The notes under the pieces were generated by a model, which saw nothing but the letters and a program-made list of their open reading frames with translations, searched no databases and was not told the DNA's origin. From Sphingomonas_L flavalba_A (GTDB taxonomy: Bacteria; Pseudomonadota; Alphaproteobacteria; Sphingomonadales; Sphingomonadaceae), in the NCBI RefSeq assembly GCF_047553045.1, contig NZ_CP180208.1:1116001-1180000 (forward strand): a stretch of DNA of 64,000 nt, given 5' to 3'. The position numbers and the translations under genes were made by a program. Shown one piece after another: positions 55,053-62,772 of this stretch; position 1 is the first letter of the stretch; the number at the start of each line of letters is the position of its first letter.

Positions 55053-56278
55053 AGCCGACCGGGCCGATTCCGCCGGAATTCGCGGGCGAGGGGCCGCTGC
55101 TGATCGGCGGCGAGACGGCGGAGGCGCTGGCGGCGCGGGCCGGGGACACGCCGCTGTTCGTCTACGATCTGGGCGTGGTCCGCGCGCGGGTGGCGCGGTT
55201 GCGCGCGGCGCTGCCGGCCGGGGTTGGCGTGCATTACGCGGTCAAGGCCAACCCGTTCGCGCCGCTGGTCGCCGCGCTCGCCGGGCTGACCGATGGGCTG
55301 GACGTGGCGTCGGAAGGCGAGATGCGGCTGGCGTTGGCGGCGGGTGGGGCTGCGGGCGGGACGGCGGTGTCCTTCGCCGGGCCGGGCAAGCGCGACCGCG
55401 AGATCGCGGCGGCGATCGACGCCGGGGTGACGATAAACCTGGAATCGGAAGGCGAGGCGGAGCGCACGCTGGCGATTGCCGGGCGGGCCGGGCGGACGCC
55501 GAAGCTGGCGGTGCGGGTCAACCCGGATTTCGACCTGCGCGGATCGGGGATGCGGATGGGCGGCGGCGCCAAGCCGTTCGGCGTCGACGCGGCGCGGGTG
55601 CCGGCGCTGGTCCGGCGGCTGATCGCGGCCGGGGCGGAGTGGCGCGGTTTCCATGTCTTTGCCGGATCGCAGGCGCTGGACGCCGGGGCGATCGCCGAGG
55701 CGCAGGCGGCGACGGTGGCGCTGGCCGGGGAACTGGCCGAGGCGGCCGGGGCGCCGCCGCCGCTGGTCAATCTCGGCGGCGGGTTCGGCGTGCCCTATTT
55801 CGCCGGGGACGTGGCGCTGGATGTCGAGGCAGTCGGCGGCGCGCTGGCCCAGACGCTGGCGGCGCGGCCGGCGGTGCTGGCCGACAGCGCGTTCGCAGTC
55901 GAGTTGGGGCGCTGGCTGGTCGCGGAGGCCGGGGTATACCTGACCCGGATCGTCGACCGGAAAACCAGCCATGGCGAGACGTTCCTCGTTACCGACGGCG
56001 GCTTGCATCACCAACTGGCGGCGAGCGGCAATTTCGGCACCGTCGTTCGCCGCAACTACCCGATCGCGCTGGCCAGCGGCGCCGGCGGGCCGGTGGAGAC
56101 GGTGAGCGTCGTCGGCTGTTTGTGTACCCCGCTCGACCGGCTGGGCGACGCGGTTGCGCTGCCGCGCGCGGCGGTGGGCGACCTGATCGCCGTGTTCCTG
56201 GCCGGGGCCTATGGCGCGAGCGCCAGCCCGGCGGCGTTCCTCGGCCATCCGGCGGCGGCGGAGATGCTGGTCGGGTGA
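55049..56278 (+). CDS. PLP-dependent decarboxylase, exosortase-A-associated type
   Basis: A 409-residue fold-type III decarboxylase related to LysA. PLP lysine Lys66 in HYAVKANP, LDVASEGEMRLAL, NLGGGFGVPYF and the C-terminal AGAYGASASPAAFLGHP. It matches TIGR03099 in XrtA loci. It is coupled to the ligase by an overlap. The product, perhaps an amine or amino acid for the polysaccharide, is unknown. Confidence 0.88.
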   Translation: MKPTGPIPPEFAGEGPLLIGGETAEALAARAGDTPLFVYDLGVVRARVARLRAALPAGVGVHYAVKANPFAPLVAALAGLTDGLDVASEGEMRLALAAGGAAGGTAVSFAGPGKRDREIAAAIDAGVTINLESEGEAERTLAIAGRAGRTPKLAVRVNPDFDLRGSGMRMGGGAKPFGVDAARVPALVRRLIAAGAEWRGFHVFAGSQALDAGAIAEAQAATVALAGELAEAAGAPPPLVNLGGGFGVPYFAGDVALDVEAVGGALAQTLAARPAVLADSAFAVELGRWLVAEAGVYLTRIVDRKTSHGETFLVTDGGLHHQLAASGNFGTVVRRNYPIALASGAGGPVETVSVVGCLCTPLDRLGDAVALPRAAVGDLIAVFLAGAYGASASPAAFLGHPAAAEMLVG

Positions 56279-56391
56279 GGCGCGGGCGGGCTGGCCGTTG
56301 CGCCGGGGCTGGCGGGCCTGGAGAGCGGGGCGATTGCGGCGCGGGCGCGTTCCGGCATGCGCGCGGCGGGGCCGGGTGTGCCGGGAGCCGG

Positions 56392-56574
56392 ATCGACGCG
56401 GAATCGAGCGTGGAGGGCAATGCGACCTCGACGGGGGCCACCGCCGCCTATTATCGTCTGATCGGGCGCAGTCTGAGTGCAAGCGCGGCGCTTGGCCTCT
56501 ATAGGGCCGATGTCGACGGCGCGGGCAGCGAGGCCGTCGGGACGGCGCTGCTCGGCATGCGCTATACATTCTAG
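56392..56574 (+). pseudogene. C-terminal remnant of outer-membrane beta-barrel (XrtA-associated)
   Basis: The frame RIDAESSVEGNATSTGATAA, YYRLIGRSLSASAALGLYRA and GSEAVGTALLGMRYTF, ending in an aromatic residue, has the alternating pattern of the last beta strands of an outer-membrane barrel. PEP-CTERM loci carry such a protein (TIGR03016) just before the ATPase, exactly where this lies. There is no start and the sequence upstream to 56279 does not continue it, so the N-terminal bulk is deleted. Confidence 0.6.
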
Positions 56575-56582
56575 GGGGTACG

Positions 56583-57569
56583 GTGGTGTACAACAGCTTC
56601 TACGGGTTGAGCGACCGGCCGTTCCAGTTGACCCCGGACCCGCGTTTTTATTTCGACAGCGCCACCCACCGCAAGGCGATGGCCTATCTCGGCTACGGTC
56701 TGGCCCAGGGCGAAGGCTTCATCGTCATCACCGGTGAGATCGGCGCCGGCAAGACGACGCTGACCGGGCAGTTGATGGCAAGCGTTGACGCCGGGCGGCT
56801 GACCGCGACGCGGGTCACCTCTACCCAGGTCGAGAGCGACGACATGCTGCGGCTGATCGCGCAGGGTTTTGGCATTGTCACAGATAGTGCAGACAAGGCG
56901 CTGATATTACAGCGTATCGAATCTTTCCTGATCGACCAGTCGCGCATGGGGAGGCGCAGCCTGCTGGTGGTTGACGAGGCGCAGAATCTGCCGGTGTCGG
57001 CGCTGGAGGAGTTGCGGCTGCTGTCCAACCTGCAGGCTCGCGACCATGCGCTGCTCCAGATATTCCTGCTCGGCCAGCCGGAATTCCGCGAGCGGTTGCA
57101 AGGGCTGGAGCAACTGCGCCAGCGGGTGATCGCCACCCACCATCTGGAACCGATGCACGCCGAAGAGGTCGAGCCGTATATTGTCCATCGGTTGACGCTG
57201 GTCGGCTGGGCGGGCAACCCGCGTTTTACGCCCGAAGCCTTTCCGGCGATATACGATTTCAGCGGCGGGATTCCGCGCCAGATCAACGCGCTTTTGTCTC
57301 GTATCCTGCTGCTTGGTGCGATCGGGAAGCTGAGCGTGATCGACACCGCGGTCGTCAGCCGGGCGATTGCCGACCTGACCCAGGACGTGCCAGAGCCGGT
57401 GGCGGGGCCGCAGGCGGGCGCCGGCGAAGCCGTGGTGGGACCGGTCGCGGCAGCGCGGATCGCGGCGCTGGAGGCGCGGATCGCCGCGCAGGAGCAGGCG
57501 CTGAAACGTGTTCTGGCGCTGCTGGTCGACTGGGTCGAGGCGGCGGAACGGCGGGGTGAGGGCGCTTGA
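56583..57569 (+). CDS. XrtA/PEP-CTERM-associated ExeA-like ATPase
   Basis: A 328-residue AAA ATPase beginning YNSFYGLSDRPFQLTPDPRF, with Walker A GEIGAGKTTL at residues 51-60 and Walker B SLLVVDEAQNL near 125. It matches TIGR03015, a GspA/ExeA-like protein regularly encoded in exosortase-A polysaccharide loci. GTG start at 56583 (a second GTG follows directly) with AGGGGG upstream. The C-terminal helical tail (ARIAALEARIAAQEQALKRV) may be a coiled coil. Confidence 0.88.
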   Translation: MVYNSFYGLSDRPFQLTPDPRFYFDSATHRKAMAYLGYGLAQGEGFIVITGEIGAGKTTLTGQLMASVDAGRLTATRVTSTQVESDDMLRLIAQGFGIVTDSADKALILQRIESFLIDQSRMGRRSLLVVDEAQNLPVSALEELRLLSNLQARDHALLQIFLLGQPEFRERLQGLEQLRQRVIATHHLEPMHAEEVEPYIVHRLTLVGWAGNPRFTPEAFPAIYDFSGGIPRQINALLSRILLLGAIGKLSVIDTAVVSRAIADLTQDVPEPVAGPQAGAGEAVVGPVAAARIAALEARIAAQEQALKRVLALLVDWVEAAERRGEGA

Positions 57570-57578
57570 GGGGGATGG

Positions 57579-57902
57579 ATGCGCAACGCGCTGTCGGTCG
57601 ACGTCGAGGGCTGGTTTCAGGTCGGCGCGTTCGAGGGGGCGGTCGACAACGCCGACCTGGCTGATGCGTGCAAGGCGATAGACCATGCGGCGGGTTATGC
57701 CTGTTCATCGCGCGCCGCGCCGGTCGTGCACGATCAGTACGGCTGGCCGGAAGCGCCGCGCTTTCCCTATCGCCCGCTGTCCGACAGCGCGCTGGTCGAG
57801 CTGCCGATGACGACGGTGCTGATCGGCGGGCGGCAGCGGGCGGTGGCGGTGCTGGTTTCGCCGAAGGACGCGGGGGCCGCGCCGCGATCGACCGTTTCCT
57901 GA
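57579..57902 (+). pseudogene. XrtA-associated polysaccharide deacetylase, internally deleted
   Basis: An ATG 9 bp after the ATPase stop opens MRNALSVDVEGWFQVGAFEG, the start of TIGR03006 deacetylases including the catalytic DVE. After about residue 33 it skips to AGYACSSRAAPVVHDQYGWP and EAPRFPYRPLSDSALVELPM, a segment normally about 120 residues further on, then ends early. The NodB core with the zinc His pair is missing. The frame is preserved, so a 107-residue protein could still be made but not an active deacetylase. Confidence 0.68.
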
Positions 57903-57962
57903 ACGCGCCCGACCCCGGCGCCGGGGTTGCGGAGTGCGCCGCCGGGGACGAATAGGCGCGTT

Positions 57963-59831
57963 ATGTGCGGCATCGCCGGAATCTTCCATATCGGGACAGC
58001 CAAGCCGGTCGGCGCCGATCGGGTGCGGGCGATGGCCGACGCGCTGGCGCATCGCGGGCCGGACGGAGCAGGCGCATGGGTGGCGCCGGGCGTTGGCCTG
58101 GGCCACCGGCGGCTGGCGATCGTAAACACCACCGGGGGCGCGCAGCCGATGGTGAGCGCCGACGGGGCGCTGGCCGTTACCTTTGACGGCGAAATCTACA
58201 ACCACGCCGAACTGCGCGCCGAGCTGGAACGGCGGGGTCACGGTTTTCGCACCGCCAGCGATAGCGAGGTCATCCTTGCCGGCTGGCGGGAATGGGGGGC
58301 GGAGTGCCTGGACCATTTCAACGGCGTGTTCGCCTTCGCACTGCACGATGCCGCGCGCCAAAGCCTGTTTCTTGCCCGCGACCGGCTGGGCGTGAAGCCG
58401 CTGCATTATACGACGGTCAGTGACGGAAGTCTGATTTTCTCGTCTGAGGTAAAAGGGTTGCTGGCTCATCCTCTGATCCGGCGTGAACCCGATTTGCGCG
58501 CGGTCGAGGATTATATGGCGTTCGGTTATGTGCCGGACGATGCCTGCATCGTCAGCGGGGTGCACAAATTGCCGGCCGGCACGCGGATGCTGGTTACGCG
58601 CGGTAAGCCGCTTCCGGCGCCGGAGCGCTGGTGGGACGTCGATTTCTCGGCGAGGGCGAGCGGGTCGCGGGCGGCGTTGCAGGAAGAACTGCTCGCGCGG
58701 CTGCGCGGTGCGGTGCGGTCGCGCATGGGCGCCGACGTGCCGCTGGGTGCCCTCCTGTCCGGCGGGGTCGACAGCGCGTCGGTGGTGGCGCTGATGGCCG
58801 AGGCGAGCCCGCGCGCCGTGACCACATGCACGATCGGCTTTCGTGCGGCGGGGCATGACGAGAGCGGTTACGCCGACTCTGTTGCCCAACGCTTTGCCAC
58901 CGAACATCGCAGTCGCATGGTCGACGCCGATGATTTCGCGCTGATCGACCGGCTGGCGATGGCGTTCGACGAGCCAATTGCCGACGCGTCGGCGCTTGCC
59001 CATTACCGGCTGCACGAATTTGCGCGGGAGGCGGTGACGGTCGCACTGTCAGGTGCCGGCGCCGACGAGGTGTTGGCAGGGCATCGTCGCCACCGCGTCC
59101 ATGCTGCGGAGGAGCGGGTGAGGGGGCTGCTGCCCGCCGGGCTGCGGCGGTCGTTGCTCGGCGCGGCGGGCAGGGCGCCGCGCATCGGGGCGACCTTGCT
59201 GGCGCTGGCCGGCGATGGCGGCGAGGCCTATGCCCGCGCCGTGGGGGTTACGCCGCCGGAACTGCGGGCGGGGCTGTTCAGCGACGGGTTTCGCCGGGCG
59301 ATTGCCGGGCACCGGGCGGAGGAACGCTACGCGGTGGCGATGCGCGACGCGCCGGCGCGGGGCGGGCTGGACCGCGCCCAATATGCCGACCTGAAGATTG
59401 CCCTGCCCGGTCAGATCCTGACCAAGGTCGACCGGACCAGCATGGCGGTGGGGCTGGAGGTGCGGGCGCCGTTGCTTGACCACCAGCTGGTCGCATTTGC
59501 CGCGTCGCTGCCGCCGGGGCTGCGGCTGCGCGGCGGCGTGGGCAAATGGCTGATGAAGAAGGCGGTGGCCGCCTATCTGCCGCCCGACATTCTCCACCGG
59601 CCAAACACGCGGTTCGTGACCCCGGTTGACGCGTGGTTTCGGGGGGCGCTGGCGGGCGAAGCGGAGCGGATTGCTACGAGCTCCGCGCTGGCGGCGACCG
59701 GGTGGTTTGAGCCGAAGGCGGTGGCGGCGGTGGTTGCCGCGCACCGGAGCGGGCGCAGCGACCATGGCCGGCTGTTGTGGCAGTTGGTGATGCTGGACCG
59801 GGCGATTGGGCGGTTGTTCGGCGCGGGGTAG
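57963..59831 (+). CDS. Glutamine-dependent amidotransferase (asparagine synthetase-like), XrtA-associated
   Basis: A 622-residue two-domain protein: N-terminal glutaminase with Cys2 (MCGIAGIF, so ATG 57963 is the correct start) and AHRGPDGAG, then an asparagine-synthetase ATP domain with LLSGGVDSASVVALMAEASP and VALSGAGADEVLAGH. It matches TIGR03108, amidotransferase 1 of exosortase-A loci, thought to amidate a sugar acid or amino acid of the polysaccharide. Follows the deacetylase remnant by 60 bp. Confidence 0.9.
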   Translation: MCGIAGIFHIGTAKPVGADRVRAMADALAHRGPDGAGAWVAPGVGLGHRRLAIVNTTGGAQPMVSADGALAVTFDGEIYNHAELRAELERRGHGFRTASDSEVILAGWREWGAECLDHFNGVFAFALHDAARQSLFLARDRLGVKPLHYTTVSDGSLIFSSEVKGLLAHPLIRREPDLRAVEDYMAFGYVPDDACIVSGVHKLPAGTRMLVTRGKPLPAPERWWDVDFSARASGSRAALQEELLARLRGAVRSRMGADVPLGALLSGGVDSASVVALMAEASPRAVTTCTIGFRAAGHDESGYADSVAQRFATEHRSRMVDADDFALIDRLAMAFDEPIADASALAHYRLHEFAREAVTVALSGAGADEVLAGHRRHRVHAAEERVRGLLPAGLRRSLLGAAGRAPRIGATLLALAGDGGEAYARAVGVTPPELRAGLFSDGFRRAIAGHRAEERYAVAMRDAPARGGLDRAQYADLKIALPGQILTKVDRTSMAVGLEVRAPLLDHQLVAFAASLPPGLRLRGGVGKWLMKKAVAAYLPPDILHRPNTRFVTPVDAWFRGALAGEAERIATSSALAATGWFEPKAVAAVVAAHRSGRSDHGRLLWQLVMLDRAIGRLFGAG

Positions 59832-59843
59832 GCGCGCAGCCGA

Positions 59844-60581
59844 TCAATAGCGCGCGCCGACGAAGTAGAGGCCGTCGGGCGGGGCGTTGAGGCCTAGGGC
59901 GGCGCGGTCGCGGGCGGCGAGGGCGGCGGAGATGTCGTCGACGGTCCACTGGCCCCGGCCGACAAGCGCGAGGCAGCCGACCATCGAGCGGACCTGGTGG
60001 TGGAGGAAAGAGCGCGCTTCCGCCCGGATACTGATCTGATCGCCATCGCGGGTGACGTCGAGCCGGTCGAGGGTGCGCAGCGGGCTGCTTGCCTGGCAAT
60101 GGACGGAGCGGAAGGTGGTGAAATCGTGGCGGCCGACCAGCCGCTGTGCCGCGTCGTGCATCGCCGCCGCATCGAGCGCGGTCGGCACCCGCCAGGCGAG
60201 GCCGCGTTCGAGCGCGAGCGGGGCGCGGCGGTTGACGATCCGGTAGATGTAGACGCGGCCGGTGCAGGAGAAGCGCGCATGCCAGTCGTCCGCCACCGCT
60301 TCGCAGGCGAGGATGGCGACCGGATCGGGGCGGAGCAGGGCGTTCAGCCCCTCCATCAGCCGGAACGGGGTGAGCGGCTTCATGACGTCAAGATGGGCGC
60401 GCATCGCGGTGGCGTGGACGCCGGCATCGGTGCGGCCGGCGGCGTGGACGGCGGTTTCCGCGCCGAGCATGGCGGCGGCGGCGCGTTCGACCGCCGCCTG
60501 TATGCTGGGGCCGTGATCCTGCCGCTGCCAGCCCATGAACGGGCGGCCGTCATATTCGATGGTCAGCGCGAAGCGGGTCAT
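59844..60581 (-). CDS. truA: tRNA pseudouridine(38-40) synthase
   Basis: A 245-residue TruA enzyme modifying U38-U40 of tRNA anticodon arms. The catalytic Asp is in AAGRTDAGVHATAM; FALTIEYDGRPFMGWQRQ, RSFLHHQVRSMVG and the end GLYFVGARY are conserved. ATG 60581 overlaps the fmt stop (ATGA). Convergent with the amidotransferase gene. Confidence 0.95.
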   Translation of the reverse strand: MTRFALTIEYDGRPFMGWQRQDHGPSIQAAVERAAAAMLGAETAVHAAGRTDAGVHATAMRAHLDVMKPLTPFRLMEGLNALLRPDPVAILACEAVADDWHARFSCTGRVYIYRIVNRRAPLALERGLAWRVPTALDAAAMHDAAQRLVGRHDFTTFRSVHCQASSPLRTLDRLDVTRDGDQISIRAEARSFLHHQVRSMVGCLALVGRGQWTVDDISAALAARDRAALGLNAPPDGLYFVGARY

Positions 60582-61483
60582 GCGAGGCGGGTGCCGGGCG
60601 GCAGGGTGAGGCCGCGCAGCAGCTCCGCCGGGGGCATCGCCGCCCGCCCGGCGCGCTGGACGAGCAGCGGGCGGAGCGCGCCTTCGCCACAGGCGATGGT
60701 CAGTTGCGCGTCGAGGACGGTGCCGGGGGTGCCGGAGCCGGGTACGACTTCCGCCGCGAGCAGTTTGAACCGTTCGTCGCCATGCTCGAAGAACGCGCCG
60801 GGGACGGGGTTGAAGGCGCGGACGGCGCATTCCACCGCCGGTGCCGGCTGGGTGAAATCGAGCCGCGCCTCCGCCTTGTCGATCTTGGCGGCGTAGGTGA
60901 CGCCGTCTTCCGGCTGGGCGACCGGCGGGTGGGCAGCGAGGTTGGCGAGGACGCGGATGAGCAGCGCGGCGCCGCTGGCGGCCAGTTCGTCGGTCAGCGC
61001 GCCGGCGGTCTTGCCGGCGACTGGCGTCGCCGCCTTGGCCAGCATCGGCCCGGTATCCAGCCCCGCCTCCATCTGCATGATTGTGACGCCGGTTTCGGTA
61101 TCGCCGGCGAGGATCGCCCGCTGGATCGGCGCGGCGCCGCGCCAGCGCGGCAGCAGCGAGGCGTGGACGTTGAGGCAGCCATGGCGCGGCGCATCGAGGA
61201 TCGGGCGTGGCAGGATCAGGCCATAGGCGGCGACGATCGCGGCATCGAGCGACAGGGCGGCGAAGGCGGCCTGCGCCTCCGCATCGCGCAGCGTCTGCGG
61301 CGTGCGGACGGGGATACCGAGCGCCTCCGCCCGCTGCTGCACCGGCGACGGGGTCAGCGCCTTGCCGCGCCCGGCGCGGCGCGGCGGCTGGCTGTAGACG
61401 GCGGCGACGGTGTGGCCGGCGGCGACCAGCGCGTCGAGCGTCGGTACGGCGAAGGCCGGGGTTCCCATGAAAGCGATGCGCAT
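60578..61483 (-). CDS. fmt: Methionyl-tRNA formyltransferase
   Basis: A 301-residue enzyme formylating initiator Met-tRNA with 10-formyl-THF. RIAFMGTPAFAVPTLDAL at the start, the catalytic region LNVHASLLPRWRGAAPIQRA and GVTIMQMEAGLDTGPML. It forms an operon with truA. The partner def (peptide deformylase) is at 62170 on the other strand. Confidence 0.96.
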   Translation of the reverse strand: MRIAFMGTPAFAVPTLDALVAAGHTVAAVYSQPPRRAGRGKALTPSPVQQRAEALGIPVRTPQTLRDAEAQAAFAALSLDAAIVAAYGLILPRPILDAPRHGCLNVHASLLPRWRGAAPIQRAILAGDTETGVTIMQMEAGLDTGPMLAKAATPVAGKTAGALTDELAASGAALLIRVLANLAAHPPVAQPEDGVTYAAKIDKAEARLDFTQPAPAVECAVRAFNPVPGAFFEHGDERFKLLAAEVVPGSGTPGTVLDAQLTIACGEGALRPLLVQRAGRAAMPPAELLRGLTLPPGTRLA

Positions 61484-61535
61484 GATGCTCTGAAACCCTT
61501 GGCACGGACGAGCGCAAGCCCTTATCTGTCGTGCG

Positions 61536-62132
61536 ATGGCATCTTCCGAGATCGAGGCGCTGACCCAGGCGCTCGCCCGCTTGCCGGGCCTTGGCCCGCG
61601 TTCGGCGCGGCGCGCGGTGCTGCACCTGATGAAAAAGCGCGAGACCGCGCTCGACCCGCTGCTGCGCGCGCTGAGCGCGGTCAGCGAAAGGCTGGCGACC
61701 TGCCACGTGTGCGGCAATGTCGACACCACCGACCCCTGCGCGATCTGCGCCGACCCGCGCCGCGACGGCCGGGCGCTGTGTGTGGTCGAGGAGGTGGCGG
61801 ACCTGTGGGCGCTCGACCGTGCCCGGCTGTTCCCCGGCCGGTTCCACGTGCTTGGCGGCCGGCTGTCGGCGCTGGAAGGGGTGCGACCGGAGGATCTGCG
61901 CATCGACGCGCTGGTCGCCCGCGTTGCCGACGGCGGCGTCGACGAGGTGGTGCTGGCGATGAACGCGACGCTGGAGGGCCAGACGACCGCCCATTACATT
62001 GCCGAGCGGCTGGAACGCTTTCCGGTGCGGCTGACGCAACTGGCCCACGGCCTGCCGGTTGGTGGCGAGCTGGATTATCTGGACGAAGGCACGCTGGCGC
62101 AGGCGTTGCGGGCGCGGCGGCCGGTCGCCTGA
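61536..62132 (+). CDS. recR: Recombination mediator RecR
   Basis: A 198-residue protein of the RecFOR gap-repair pathway: helix-hairpin-helix LARLPGLGPRSARRAVLHLM, a C4 zinc finger (CHVCGNVDTTDPCAICADPR) and a Toprim domain (LCVVEEVADLWALDR). Length and domain order are standard. Followed by def after 37 bp. Confidence 0.95.
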   Translation: MASSEIEALTQALARLPGLGPRSARRAVLHLMKKRETALDPLLRALSAVSERLATCHVCGNVDTTDPCAICADPRRDGRALCVVEEVADLWALDRARLFPGRFHVLGGRLSALEGVRPEDLRIDALVARVADGGVDEVVLAMNATLEGQTTAHYIAERLERFPVRLTQLAHGLPVGGELDYLDEGTLAQALRARRPVA

Positions 62133-62169
62133 CCTTGACCGGCACAGGCGGCGAACCTAAATTTCAGCG

Positions 62170-62697
62170 ATGGCCATCCTTCCGATCATCGAGACGCCCG
62201 ACCCGCGCTTGCGCGTCATTTCCGAGCCGGTGGACAAGGTCGACGACGCCCTGCGCGCGCTGATCGCCGACATGTTCGAGACGATGTACGACGCGCCCGG
62301 CATCGGGCTGGCGGCGATCCAGGTCGGCGTGGCGAAGCGCGTGCTGGTCATCGACCTGCAGGAGCCGGAGGAGGAAGGCGGCGAGGCGGTGCGCGACCCG
62401 CGCGTGTTCATCAACCCCGAAATCCTGTCCGCGTCCGACGACCTGGTGCCGTATAACGAAGGCTGCCTGTCGGTGCCGGAGCAATATGCCGAGGTGCAGC
62501 GGCCGAGCCATATCCGCGCGCGCTGGCTGGACGAGCAGGGCAAGGCGCATGAGGAGGATCTGGACGGGCTGATGGCGATCTGCCTGCAGCACGAGATGGA
62601 TCACCTTGAGGGCATTTTGTTCATCGACCATCTGTCGAAGCTGAAGCGTGACATGCTGTTGAAGAAGCTGGCCAAGGCGCGGGTGCGCGCCGCCTGA
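62170..62697 (+). CDS. def: Peptide deformylase
   Basis: A 175-residue metalloenzyme removing the N-formyl group from nascent proteins. All three motifs are present: GIGLAAIQVG, EGCLSVPE (metal Cys) and QHEMDHLEG (two His and the catalytic Glu). Same strand as recR upstream and rmuC downstream. Confidence 0.96.
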   Translation: MAILPIIETPDPRLRVISEPVDKVDDALRALIADMFETMYDAPGIGLAAIQVGVAKRVLVIDLQEPEEEGGEAVRDPRVFINPEILSASDDLVPYNEGCLSVPEQYAEVQRPSHIRARWLDEQGKAHEEDLDGLMAICLQHEMDHLEGILFIDHLSKLKRDMLLKKLAKARVRAA

Positions 62698-62745
62698 CCG
62701 GGTTGATCCGGCGCTTGCCAAGCCGCGCATAACCGGCCAATGTTG

Positions 62746-62759
62746 CCGGAATGTTCCGG
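62746..62759. repeat. Palindrome upstream of rmuC
   Basis: CCGGAA-TG-TTCCGG has perfect 6-bp arms and ends 13 bases before the rmuC ATG, overlapping where a leader would be. It may be an operator or a small mRNA hairpin; no regulator can be named. Confidence 0.35.
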
Positions 62760-62772
62760 TGAAGGCTGCCCC

